Assembly: GCA_913060695.1 (NCBI GenBank)
Contig: CAJXUA010000009.1
Span: forward strand, 49,255-113,254
Direction of reading: 5' to 3'
Length of the DNA: 64,000 bases
Source: an uncultured Gammaproteobacteria bacterium
GTDB lineage: Bacteria > Pseudomonadota > Gammaproteobacteria > Pseudomonadales > Pseudohongiellaceae
Shown piece after piece: positions 21,260 to 29,652 of the stretch. The notes under the pieces were generated by a model that ran no database searches, had not been told where the DNA came from, and was given only the letters and a program-made list of their open reading frames with translations. The position numbers and the translations under genes are program-made. Each line of letters opens with the position of its first letter. The first letter of the stretch is position 1.

Positions 21260-21907
21260 TTAGCTCTTGAGCTCGATCTCCTGCAGCATCGCTTCGATCT
21301 CGCCATGACGGCCTTCGTCGGCCAACTCACGCCCCGGGCGTGCAGGGGCATTAAGTGCACGGTTCAAATAGCGCGCAGACTCTGCATAAGCATCTTCTTT
21401 AAAAAGGTATTCTGCATAAAAATAGTTCGAGTCGATACCGGCAGGCGACAATTCTAGGCCTTTTTTGAGATATTCGACGCCTTTTTCTTCATCGCCAAAG
21501 CCAACAGGCCAACCGGGAACATTTAGATATAACACGCCTAGGCTCGTATAGGCAGAGCCTTCGAGGGCATCGGCATTTAGTGTCATACCCTTCTCGAGAT
21601 CAGCTTTCGCGGCCTTAGCGGCGGATAAGGCACCTAGCCCACCTTTAGCGCCGGCATAGCTTGATCTAATGATCCCGCTCCAAATCCACGCCTCGGCATT
21701 CTCTGCATTAGTGTCCGTCACCTTGCGCGCGTCCTCTATCAGGGTATTGAAGGCCTCCACCTGGCTCTTGCCTTTGAGCAGATAGTTCACCTCGGCCCAG
21801 CGTTGCTGCAGCGCCTCGACCTCGGGCGTCATCTGCGCTTGCAATGTAGCGGCTGCAAACATACTGCATAAAAAGCCTATTACGATAATCAGGGTTTGTC
21901 GTTTCAT
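21260..21907 (-). CDS. Periplasmic TPR/helical-repeat protein of unknown function
   Basis: The 215-residue protein has a signal peptide cut after ATLQA. The mature part is helical, with repeats such as NAENAEAWIWSGIIRSSYAG, ALEGSAYTSLGVLYLNVPGW and SNYFYAEYLFKEDAYAESAR. It resembles the TRAP-transporter T-component/TPR type and probably binds a partner in the periplasm. The phrase GWPVGFGDEEKGVEYLKKGLE is conserved in proteins I remember as hypothetical. It lies between the SDR and the response regulator, so it could be a partner of the sensor kinase or of the uptake proteins. Confidence 0.75.
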   Translation of the reverse strand: MKRQTLIIVIGFLCSMFAAATLQAQMTPEVEALQQRWAEVNYLLKGKSQVEAFNTLIEDARKVTDTNAENAEAWIWSGIIRSSYAGAKGGLGALSAAKAAKADLEKGMTLNADALEGSAYTSLGVLYLNVPGWPVGFGDEEKGVEYLKKGLELSPAGIDSNYFYAEYLFKEDAYAESARYLNRALNAPARPGRELADEGRHGEIEAMLQEIELKS

Positions 21908-21939
21908 GATCTGTGTCCTATGTGGGTTAGGGATTCGGT

Positions 21940-22749
21940 TTACTCGGGCAGCGACTTGTCAGCCGCAAAACGCTTTATTTCGGGTAATTGTTTCTCAATA
22001 GCGCCATCGGTAAAGGCAGGGTTCATAGCATTGAGCAAGGCGTAGAAGCGTTCCGGCCAGCCGAATACGGAAGCCTGCCAACGATTAGTGCGGATGCGTT
22101 TCAGCAAAGCCTGCGCAACCAACTCGGGGGCATCCGTTGCGGTGCCGAGCGCGGCATTCATGGCTTGCACCTTCGAATCATTGAGTGGGGTGCGCGTCGC
22201 ACGCGGAGCGAAATGCATGACCCGTACCCCACTGTCGGTAAGCTCTCGCCGCAGCGCTTCGCTGAAACCGCGCAGGCCGAACTTACTCGCGCTATAGACG
22301 CTGTAAGCTGGGTAGCCAATGCTGCCTAAAGCAGAACCAATATTGATGATTGCTGCCGTAGGCCGTGATTTCAAAGTCGGCAATAAAAGTCGCGTGAGTT
22401 GTATGGGCACATTGAGATTGAGATCGAGCAGGCTAGCGATAGCATCGCTACTACTTTGTTCAAGTAGATTAAACTCCCCTACCCCCGCGTTATTGATCAG
22501 GATGTCCACCTGTGCGTCGGAACAAGCGAGCTTCAAACCAGCTCGGTCCTCCTCAACACATAAGTTTGCAACATAGATCATATGGGGTAGTGGACCACCA
22601 GGAAGAATTGAGCGCAGGCGCTCGAGCGCCCGCTGATCACGACCAACTAATAATAGTCGCGCGCCCGCCTTTGCGAGTTCCTCGGCAAGGCATGCACCGA
22701 TCCCTCCACACGCGCCAGTCAATACTACGGTTTTGCCGAGTAAATTCAT
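21940..22749 (-). CDS. Short-chain dehydrogenase/reductase
   Basis: A classical SDR of 269 residues. It has the cofactor loop TGACGGIGACLA near residue 12, INNAGVG near 87, the catalytic serine in NIGSALGSIGYP and the catalytic pair Y-x3-K in YSVYSASKFG. RDQR after the second strand suggests NADPH preference, which is an inference from the basic residue. The substrate is unknown, but a gene order AMP-ligase, iron enzyme, SDR suggests reduction or oxidation of an acyl-derived product. It starts 12 bp after the iron-enzyme gene. Confidence 0.9.
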   Translation of the reverse strand: MNLLGKTVVLTGACGGIGACLAEELAKAGARLLLVGRDQRALERLRSILPGGPLPHMIYVANLCVEEDRAGLKLACSDAQVDILINNAGVGEFNLLEQSSSDAIASLLDLNLNVPIQLTRLLLPTLKSRPTAAIINIGSALGSIGYPAYSVYSASKFGLRGFSEALRRELTDSGVRVMHFAPRATRTPLNDSKVQAMNAALGTATDAPELVAQALLKRIRTNRWQASVFGWPERFYALLNAMNPAFTDGAIEKQLPEIKRFAADKSLPE

Positions 22750-22761
22750 GTCTGCGTTCGC

Positions 22762-23439
22762 CTACGCTGCATCTTGCATGGAATCGTCTTGTTTGCCGCG
22801 TAGCACGCTGTCAAAGACGCCTTTATATAGCCTATAGAACATCTTAGTGCTGTGGACGATTAACTCCTGCTGGGCAGGCTCTGTGAAGCGGTTCATCAAC
22901 TGTTCCAGATGTTGTATATGGGATTGATCAATACTGCCGTGAGAGCGCAAATAGCTGAACGCCTGTTCTGGCAATTGCAATGTCGCTTGTATCTGGTCGG
23001 CAGCATAGTCGGCTAGATTGACGCTGGTACCTTCCAATACGTGTACCATGCCGAAGAAGCCTATCGGGTCCACACGGCTCACCATGTCCCAGGCATAGGC
23101 GATCATCAGTTCAGTCTCTATCGCAGGCTTGCTATTACGAACAGCCTCTTTATCGCCCCCGCAGGCGGCGATATCGTTCAACACCCATTCCTGATGCCCT
23201 AATTCTTCCTCAATATATTCTGCTACAGCGCTACGCAGCCACTCATAACTCTCTGGCAGCCTAGCGCCTACTGCCATCAACAGTGGCACTGTAAATTTCA
23301 CATGGTGATAGGCCTGTGTTAAATAGTCGATGTACTCCGGCAAGGTCACATTACGCGCCATGCAGCGCACGATGATCTCACTGTTAATAAGTTGCTGACG
23401 ATCAGACTCAGTTGCTGCCTTCAATTGCTCATAAAACAT
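22762..23439 (-). CDS. Haem-oxygenase-like iron-containing redox enzyme (HDO/TenA-like)
   Basis: The 225-residue all-helical protein belongs to the haem-oxygenase-like superfamily that includes UndA, CADD and TenA. Candidate metal ligands are E79-x2-H82 (EELGHQEW), E136 (MVHVLEG) and D171-x2-H174-x2-H177 (IDQSHIQHLEQ). TenA-type thiaminases lack such an ExxH...E...H set, so an iron or diiron oxidase is favoured. Known relatives act on fatty acids (UndA), amino acids or the enzyme itself (CADD). Coupling to an AMP-binding ligase next door points to an acyl substrate, which is inference. GGAG precedes the ATG. Confidence 0.82.
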   Translation of the reverse strand: MFYEQLKAATESDRQQLINSEIIVRCMARNVTLPEYIDYLTQAYHHVKFTVPLLMAVGARLPESYEWLRSAVAEYIEEELGHQEWVLNDIAACGGDKEAVRNSKPAIETELMIAYAWDMVSRVDPIGFFGMVHVLEGTSVNLADYAADQIQATLQLPEQAFSYLRSHGSIDQSHIQHLEQLMNRFTEPAQQELIVHSTKMFYRLYKGVFDSVLRGKQDDSMQDAA

Positions 23440-23454
23440 TGCTCACGCCTCCGT

Positions 23455-25011
23455 CTATTTCACTGCTATCGATGCTTCGTTGCTAGGAATAACGCTATAC
23501 AACAGTGCCAATTCGCCCTGATAATGCGCTTCGATCTGGGCGCGGCGCGCCCTGCCATTACTTGTCATTAAATCTGACTCTAGCCCCGTACCTCGGGACA
23601 AAGGTCGTTCTAAGCGATGCCATTGTTTAACCCTGGCATAGCTCGGCAATTTAGCGTTCACACGCGCCAAAGCTGCGTCGATCATTGCATCGTTTAGCGC
23701 AGGAGTACTTGGTGCGATTAAGGCCACGCAATAGGGACGCGAATCGCCGAACACAAAACACTGGCCAATCTCGGCCTCTGCTCCTAGCTCCGCTTCTACC
23801 CATTCCGGTGAGATATTGCGACCGAAACTGGACACGAGAACGTTCTTGCGGCGGCCTTGATAATGCAGGAAGCCTACCTCATCGAAATAGCCTAGGTCGC
23901 CAGTCGGGATGCGCCTGCTAATGCCATCGTGAGACCACGACGCCGCATCTCCCACATAGCCAAGAAAGCCAGGGCCATTGACGATAATCTCGCCATCTTC
24001 AATCTCTACACGGGTGTGCTTGAGCACTTGCCCCAGACTCCCGTTCTTGCGACCGAGTGGTGAGTTCAAGGTCACAACGGAGGCACATTCAGACAACCCA
24101 TAACCTTCGTAGACTGGTAACCCATGGGCCCAAGCACGCTCCAACAGGCTAGGGCTGACGGTTGCCCCACCCACCGCGATGAACTGCAAACTCTCAGGTA
24201 GCTGCCAGCCGGCATCGCAACTCATCACTAAGGCTTCAAGCAATTGTGGAATGAGAATCATGCTATTGGGACGACAGCGCGAGAGCACATCAAGAAATGC
24301 GTGCAGGGCGAAACCAGATACGCCGTTGAAACCCAAACTCTCCTCGTCGGCGACGACTATCTGCGCTCCGCGCCGCAGTGGCGCATGAACGCCAGCTATA
24401 TTCTCCAACAGCGTTGCCAGCGGCAATACACATAGGTGGCGCTCTATAGCGCAGGACTGGGTTACGTCGAGTAGTGAGTTGGTCACCGCTTGTTGATTGT
24501 CAGCGCTGAGGCACACACCCTTAGGCGTGCCGGTAGAGCCAGATGTAAAAGTAATCTTCTGCGTATAAGGCGGTATCAGTGCGACATTGCCGATGTCCGC
24601 CTTGTCCTTCGCAATTAAATAGTGCAAACCAGCTAGCTGCTCTTCTGCACAAAATTGCTCGCCAGTACTGCTTAGCAAAGACTCTGGCTGATCGCTCAAT
24701 ACGGCATCGACACGCAAACTACTCAAGGCGTGTTCGATCTGGCCAGATGAGAAGAAACTAGGTAAGGGCAAGGCCACTATGCCCAAATAGGAGCATGCAA
24801 TATCGGCGACTATCCAAGCGGGCGAGTTCTGCGCCTGTATTGCTAATAGTTTGATCTTGTCAGTGCGCAGGCGTGTCGCCAATTCCTGAGCCTGATCGTG
24901 TAATTGCCGCCAAGTAAGCGCACTGTCCAGTTGCTTGTTAAAAGTCAGAATTGCCACTTCATTCGGCTTGCTTTGGCTGTGCTGACAAATACTCGACCAA
25001 AGCTTATTCAT
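23455..25011 (-). CDS. AMP-binding acyl-CoA synthetase/ligase
   Basis: The 518-residue enzyme belongs to the ANL superfamily. The P-loop-like motif ITFTSGSTGTPKGVCLS lies near residue 150, the A5 motif GYGLSECASVVTLNSP near 300 and the A7-A8 region PTGDLGYFDEVGFLHYQGRRKN near 370. It would activate a carboxylic acid, probably a fatty acid, as acyl-AMP and transfer it to CoA or another acceptor. No carrier-protein domain is attached. The ATG at 25011 with AAGG upstream was chosen; the gene overlaps the hemolysin-family gene by 8 bp, indicating translational coupling. Confidence 0.9.
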   Translation of the reverse strand: MNKLWSSICQHSQSKPNEVAILTFNKQLDSALTWRQLHDQAQELATRLRTDKIKLLAIQAQNSPAWIVADIACSYLGIVALPLPSFFSSGQIEHALSSLRVDAVLSDQPESLLSSTGEQFCAEEQLAGLHYLIAKDKADIGNVALIPPYTQKITFTSGSTGTPKGVCLSADNQQAVTNSLLDVTQSCAIERHLCVLPLATLLENIAGVHAPLRRGAQIVVADEESLGFNGVSGFALHAFLDVLSRCRPNSMILIPQLLEALVMSCDAGWQLPESLQFIAVGGATVSPSLLERAWAHGLPVYEGYGLSECASVVTLNSPLGRKNGSLGQVLKHTRVEIEDGEIIVNGPGFLGYVGDAASWSHDGISRRIPTGDLGYFDEVGFLHYQGRRKNVLVSSFGRNISPEWVEAELGAEAEIGQCFVFGDSRPYCVALIAPSTPALNDAMIDAALARVNAKLPSYARVKQWHRLERPLSRGTGLESDLMTSNGRARRAQIEAHYQGELALLYSVIPSNEASIAVK

Positions 25012-25690
25012 CACTATTACCTTTTGGCGTAATGCTCAGCGTAGATACTATGGCATCTACTCGCTCGCGATAATCTTCAAGCATCTTCAGCGCTAACTCA
25101 TTGCGCTGCAATGTCTGATGGGCTTGTTCGACATTGCCGATCACCACTGATGGTTTGCTGTCGTAGTAACAGCCCCAGTCTTTCGCATTCACTCCTAAGC
25201 GTGTCACGTCGGCCTCACACACAACTTGCGGAGCAAAACCTAAACGGTGCAGAAGATTTATTACCATAGGAGTAGCGGTAAAGGTGATCCAACGAAACCC
25301 CGCCTTATAGAGAACCTCAGTCAACACTACAAACAATAATTGGCTGCTCCCGCGACTACCTGCAAGATTGCCAGTTTCGATGATCTGTTCGCGTGGCACG
25401 TATTCGCCGTGCTGGAGGGCAACGATATTCTCGATACTAGTGTCTAGATAGTTTTCAACGAAGAAGGCACCCGTCGCTCCCGGCCGCAAACCAAGCGCGC
25501 CCTGTAATTGTGGACCTTGCCAGCTGGCAAGAATGAAGGGCAGAAAGTGTTGAATATTCGCTTGGTAAATGGAGGCGTATCGAGCATGAATGAACGCTTC
25601 TAACTCGTTGCGAGCTGGCGCATTTGCATCGTGAAGACAAAGCAGTTGATTAGCAGTATTTGGACTGCTCGCACAAAGAGTAGCGGACAT
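25004..25690 (-). CDS. 'Thermostable hemolysin' family protein (GNAT-like fold), first gene of the operon
   Basis: The 228-residue protein matches the family named after the Vibrio thermostable hemolysin (PF12261 as I remember it). Recognisable parts are FIHARYASIYQANIQHFLPF, GALGLRPGATGAFFVENYLD, ETGNLAGSRGSSQLLFVVL and GFRWITFTATPMVINLLHRLGF. There is no signal peptide or pore-like segment. The order of strands and the phrase FTATPMVINLLHRLGF suggest a GNAT/LuxI-like acyltransferase, so the name hemolysin is probably misleading. GGAG lies about 7 bp before the ATG. The gene starts a run of ten tightly packed genes. Confidence 0.85.
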   Translation of the reverse strand: MSATLCASSPNTANQLLCLHDANAPARNELEAFIHARYASIYQANIQHFLPFILASWQGPQLQGALGLRPGATGAFFVENYLDTSIENIVALQHGEYVPREQIIETGNLAGSRGSSQLLFVVLTEVLYKAGFRWITFTATPMVINLLHRLGFAPQVVCEADVTRLGVNAKDWGCYYDSKPSVVIGNVEQAHQTLQRNELALKMLEDYRERVDAIVSTLSITPKGNSDE

Positions 25691-25737
25691 GATGGACTCC
25701 GAAGGTCTGGTACATGTCGCTACCCTAGCGCTCTAAT

Positions 25738-25754
25738 CTTAATTCAATATTAAG
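25738..25754. promoter_or_regulatory. QseB/PmrA-type operator before the ten-gene operon
   Basis: CTTAAT-TCAAT-ATTAAG gives two TTAA cores 11 bp apart, matching YTTAAK-N5-YTTAAK at 11 of 12 specified positions. It is also a perfect inverted repeat. It lies 47 bp upstream of the first start codon of the operon on the minus strand. It is the counterpart of the site at 17224-17240 and suggests that the operon's own regulator controls it. Confidence 0.6.
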
Positions 25755-25771
25755 AAAGCCTAGATTCGCGA

Positions 25772-26551
25772 TTAATCTTTAGGTTTGTCTCGAAAAACTT
25801 TATAGCCACTAAACATTGCAGAGATAAGGCCGTCACGCTCTTTAACTTCGCTGATCACAACGGCGGCAATGTGTCCAAAAATAGCCAACAACATTACCCA
25901 GAACCCAATCTCATGTATTTCTATAAAGGGGGCTCTAAAGCGGCGCATTGCGGCATAGCCTTCCGGATCTAGCATCTCTTTAGCTCCGGGAACCAGACCT
26001 TCAAGCTTGCTATGGTCCTCGCCAGCTGCGGTGGCCCATTCGGCGAATTCGTGCCCAAATGGTGGAAAGTACAGATCAGTTCCTGCCAACACGAGGCCAG
26101 TCACCATTTGGGTGGCAAGAACAAAGAACAATAGCGCTAACATCAATCTAGCAGCGGGGTTGTGCCCCCTATAACTGGGGACCTTGCCTGCTTTTACCCC
26201 AAGCAACCATTCTTTCAACCGCCCACCATAGCCACTTCCACCAGGCAATATGGCACTCCAACGTGCATATGGACTACCAATGAAGCCCCAGATTATTCGC
26301 CATAGCAGATTCAGAGCAAAGACATAGCCAATCCATGCGTGGAGTATCTTGAGATCTACCTTGCCCTCACTACTCACACCTAGACTTGTGGCATTCAGAA
26401 TAACAGTACCCACTGCGATCAAGCCCAGCACTGCAATCACGTTGATCCAATGAAACCAGCGCACACCACGATCCCATACGTAATAGTGCTTCAAGCTGCC
26501 CTCTTGATCTACTTGTGATGCCTTCTCTTGCTCATGATTTAACTCTTTCAC
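25772..26551 (-). CDS. Cytochrome b561-type membrane protein (Ni/Fe-hydrogenase cytochrome b domain)
   Basis: The 259-residue protein has four membrane helices. Histidines placed for two b-type haems appear in the first helix (VRWFHWINVIAVLG), in LKILHAWIGYVF and in the last helices (IEIHEIGFWVMLLAIFGH). It starts with a GTG (26549-26551) preceded by GAGAG. Such proteins pass electrons between quinones and periplasmic partners. None is encoded beside it, although a diheme cytochrome c is a frequent companion. It ends 81 bp upstream of the ten-gene operon on the same strand and may or may not be read with it. Confidence 0.85.
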   Translation of the reverse strand: MKELNHEQEKASQVDQEGSLKHYYVWDRGVRWFHWINVIAVLGLIAVGTVILNATSLGVSSEGKVDLKILHAWIGYVFALNLLWRIIWGFIGSPYARWSAILPGGSGYGGRLKEWLLGVKAGKVPSYRGHNPAARLMLALLFFVLATQMVTGLVLAGTDLYFPPFGHEFAEWATAAGEDHSKLEGLVPGAKEMLDPEGYAAMRRFRAPFIEIHEIGFWVMLLAIFGHIAAVVISEVKERDGLISAMFSGYKVFRDKPKD

Positions 26552-26735
26552 TTTGTATTTTCTCTCTATGGCTAGACGGTGTGCTTTGCATGGCTATTTT
26601 TTACCACATCCCCATCTAAGTACTATCACGGATAATTCAAGGTTTTAGCTTTTGAGCGGCGAATATTCACAGTCTTCTAGGGTTTGCTTAAACCAAGGGT
26701 TTGTGTGCCCACGGTCGCTGCTCTATCATGGCGCC

Positions 26736-28121
26736 ATGTCTTATTCACCCTCAGCTCCTACCCCTCGTGACGTGATCTCCGTCACCAGCCTCAATCGCAT
26801 GGCGCGCTCGTTGCTGGAGAACCATTTCGGCAATGTCACGGTGGAGGGCGAGATCTCGAATCTGTCGACTCCTGGCTCCGGGCATTGGTATTTCACGCTC
26901 AAGGACGAGGGCTCGCAGATTCGCTGCGCGATGTTTCGCAATAGCAATATGAGCGTGCGTTTCCGACCCCGCGATGGCATGCAGATCATCGTGCGCGGCC
27001 GCCTCAGCATCTACGAAGGCCGCGGCGACTATCAGCTAATAGCCAGTAGCCTCGAGGAAGCGGGCGATGGCGCCCTGCGCCGGCGCTTCGAGATGCTCAA
27101 GCAGAAACTGTCCGAAGAGGGTCTATTCGCCAGTGAACGCAAGCGTGCCATGCCAGAACACGTGCGCCATATCGGCGTAGTGACCTCCGCCACAGGCGCC
27201 GTGATAAGAGATATCGTCAGCGTTCTCGGGCGTCGTTTCCCCGCCATTAAGATCACCTTGTTGCCAGTGCCTGTGCAGGGCGTCGAGGCCATCCCCGCCA
27301 TCGTCAAAGCCATCGCTCTAGCCAATAAGCGCGCAAACGAACTCGCTATAGACGTACTGATTGTTGGGCGCGGTGGCGGCTCGCTAGAGGATCTGCAGGC
27401 TTTCAACGAGGAGGCCGTGGCGAGGGCTATTTTCGAAAGCCAATTGCCCATCGTCAGCGCGGTAGGTCACGAGACCGATTTCACCATTGCCGATCTCGTG
27501 GCGGACTTGCGCGCACCGACCCCTTCTGCCGCAGCTGAATTGCTTAGCCCGGATCAAGACGAGATGCTCTCGCTATTCGAAGGCTATCAGCAGCTCTTTA
27601 GCAAAATAATCAAGGAACGCCTGCAACGCTCTTCCCAGCAGTTACTCTGGCTGCTAAAGCAGCTCAAACACCCCGGCCGGCGCCTACAGGAGCATGCTCA
27701 GACCCTCGATATGTTGGAAGGGCGCATGATACGGGCCACACGTCAGCACCTCAGCGGCGCTAGTCGAGATGTGCTGGAACTGCAAAGACGACTGCAAACT
27801 CGCTCACCAGTGCACACACTGCGGCAACAGGGCGATCACCTCGAGGCTACCCTGCAACGCCTGCATAGAGGAGCCTTGCAAAGACTGGCAAGCCAGAAAG
27901 CACAACTCGCGCAGCTTGCTCGCAGCCTTGATGGTGTGAGCCCGCTCAATACATTGCAGCGTGGCTATAGCATTAGTTTCGATGCCAAAGGCCACGTGGT
28001 CCGTGATCTGCAGTCCGTGCAAGTCGGCGACAGCTTGACAACACGCTTGGCGGACGGCTCAATCAGCAGTGTGGTCACGGGCCAGACTCCGGGCAAAATC
28101 GGTAGTGGCATTAACGAATAG
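26736..28121 (+). CDS. xseA: Exodeoxyribonuclease VII large subunit
   Basis: XseA is the large chain of exonuclease VII, which degrades single-stranded DNA from both ends. The 461-residue protein has the N-terminal OB fold (NVTVEGEISN, GHWYFTLKDEG) and the catalytic core with VVTSATGAVIRDI, VLIVGRGGGSLEDLQAFNEE and SAVGHETDFTIADLVADLRAPTPSAAAE. A long coiled coil follows (about 290-420) and binds the small XseB chains, which are not encoded in this window. The ATG at 26736 gives a normal family N-terminus; the frame opening at 26652 adds 28 atypical residues. Confidence 0.96.
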   Translation: MSYSPSAPTPRDVISVTSLNRMARSLLENHFGNVTVEGEISNLSTPGSGHWYFTLKDEGSQIRCAMFRNSNMSVRFRPRDGMQIIVRGRLSIYEGRGDYQLIASSLEEAGDGALRRRFEMLKQKLSEEGLFASERKRAMPEHVRHIGVVTSATGAVIRDIVSVLGRRFPAIKITLLPVPVQGVEAIPAIVKAIALANKRANELAIDVLIVGRGGGSLEDLQAFNEEAVARAIFESQLPIVSAVGHETDFTIADLVADLRAPTPSAAAELLSPDQDEMLSLFEGYQQLFSKIIKERLQRSSQQLLWLLKQLKHPGRRLQEHAQTLDMLEGRMIRATRQHLSGASRDVLELQRRLQTRSPVHTLRQQGDHLEATLQRLHRGALQRLASQKAQLAQLARSLDGVSPLNTLQRGYSISFDAKGHVVRDLQSVQVGDSLTTRLADGSISSVVTGQTPGKIGSGINE

Positions 28122-28132
28122 GAATTAAGTTT

Positions 28133-28954
28133 ATGCGAAGAATATTATTATGCTGTGCGGCTTTGCTCTGCCCATTCTTTGTGCATGCCGTCGAAGTAAC
28201 GAGTCTTCCTGTTGCTTCGAACGTCCCAGGTGGTGTCGCCATCGTCGAAACAGCAATGACAGCCACCGAAGGCCATTACCGCAACGATAAAATCATGCTC
28301 GTAGACTTCGAGGGCACTCAATATGCCATCATTGGCATCCCCTTGAATGCCGCAATCGGAGAACACTCACTAACGCTCGAGTCTGCCGATGGCACAAAAG
28401 TCACACGCTTATTCACTGTTCAGGACAAACTCTATGTCGAGCAGCGACTCACAATTACGAATGAACGTCAGGTGAATCCAAACAACGATGATATGGTGCG
28501 CATCAATCGCGAAAGCGCGGAAATGAACGAGGCCTTCTCCAGCTGGGATGAGACTCTGCAGCCCGTATTTGCTATGCGTGCGCCAGTTGATGGAGTGCGC
28601 AGCAGCTCTTTCGGCCTCAAACGTTTCTTCAACGAGCAGCCCCGCGCTCCGCATTCGGGAATGGACATCGCGGCGCCCGAGGGCACGCCTATCTACGCCC
28701 CTGCCCCCGGAGTTGTGCGCTCTACTGGAGAATACTTCTTCAATGGCAATACGATCATTCTGGATCACGGCCATGGCCTAATTAGCTTGTATTGCCATAT
28801 GAATACTATCGACGTTGCCCCCGGCACCCGCGTAGAGGCAGGAGAGCAGATCGGCAAGGTTGGCCAGACAGGTCGCGTCACCGGTCCACACTTACACTGG
28901 AGCATTAATCTCAACAATGTCCGCGTCGACCCGGCCCTATTCATTCAGGACTAA
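28133..28954 (+). CDS. M23-family metallopeptidase (LytM domain)
   Basis: A 273-residue exported protein with signal peptide ending FFVHA-VE. The N-terminal half is a beta-rich domain, and the C-terminal half is a LytM domain. The zinc and catalytic residues are all present: H-x3-D in PHSGMDIAAPEG, and HLH in GPHLHWSINLNN. It is therefore likely to be an active D,D-endopeptidase cutting peptidoglycan cross-links, rather than a degenerate EnvC/NlpD-type activator. It begins 11 bp after xseA and is probably co-transcribed with it, as in Pseudomonas-like genomes. Confidence 0.92.
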   Translation: MRRILLCCAALLCPFFVHAVEVTSLPVASNVPGGVAIVETAMTATEGHYRNDKIMLVDFEGTQYAIIGIPLNAAIGEHSLTLESADGTKVTRLFTVQDKLYVEQRLTITNERQVNPNNDDMVRINRESAEMNEAFSSWDETLQPVFAMRAPVDGVRSSSFGLKRFFNEQPRAPHSGMDIAAPEGTPIYAPAPGVVRSTGEYFFNGNTIILDHGHGLISLYCHMNTIDVAPGTRVEAGEQIGKVGQTGRVTGPHLHWSINLNNVRVDPALFIQD

Positions 28955-29209
28955 ACTTGCCCCGAAACATCCCCTACTTTGGCTGTTGTTCTAGTCAATC
29001 CTGCCGTACATTACTTACTGCTTAGCTTGTTTACGAATGGCGTAATACGGCAATTCGCAGCATAGCGCAGAACTGTGAAACTATGCGCAAAACGCTCATA
29101 AAAATCAGTTCCGCTAGGCCAAAAAGCGTCCAATCGATGAAGAATAATGCTATAGATGATCAGGTGCCATGCGCTTAAAGCGCGGCATTGTCATTCAGAG
29201 GGATTACTG

Positions 29210-29545
29210 ATGCCAGGTTTCGAATTATTCTTCCAACTACTAGTTGGCCATGCCTTAGCAGACTTCGTGCTGCAATCAGAGGCGATGGGGCGCGGTAAGA
29301 ATCGTCACAGCGATATCCACCACAACAAGGCCAGCACTTTTCCCGGTTGGTATTATTGGCTCGCCGCGCACTCCCTTGTACACGGTGGCATCGTGTACTT
29401 GATCACCAACAGTCTATTGCTTGGTCTCATTGAAACAGCATCACATTGCGTTATCGACTTCTGCAAGTGCGAAGGCAAGATCGGTATGAATACAGACCAA
29501 GCCCTACATGTCGGCTTCAAGATCGGCTACGTATTCGCCGTATAG
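29210..29545 (+). CDS. DUF3307 family membrane protein
   Basis: The 111-residue protein starts MPGFELFFQLLVGHALADF with GAGGG 8 bp upstream. The phrase GHALADFVLQSEAMGRGKNR followed by HSLVHG and CVIDFCKCEGK matches DUF3307, a small membrane family of unknown role. Two to three hydrophobic segments and several histidines and aspartates at helix ends could form a metal site. The frame opens earlier at 29156 but has no ribosome site there. In the 255 bp between the M23 gene and this one I see no feature beyond a weak inverted repeat near 29060-29086. Confidence 0.75.
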   Translation: MPGFELFFQLLVGHALADFVLQSEAMGRGKNRHSDIHHNKASTFPGWYYWLAAHSLVHGGIVYLITNSLLLGLIETASHCVIDFCKCEGKIGMNTDQALHVGFKIGYVFAV

Positions 29546-29652
29546 CCCTTTCCACATTGGTTTACTACGAGTTTTCTTTTATAGTGTTGGGTCACTTACA
29601 TCTTTAGAAAGGCGCTGAGCAACCCCTAGCGTCTGCGCCGAGGCTCCTGGCA

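Noticed and set aside
25004..25690. Haemolytic toxin
   Set aside because: The family name suggests it, but there is no export signal or pore-forming segment and the context is biosynthetic.
29060..29086. Possible terminator after the M23 peptidase gene
   Set aside because: GCATAG/CTATGC gives only 6 bp with a 15-base loop and no T-tract; support is too weak.
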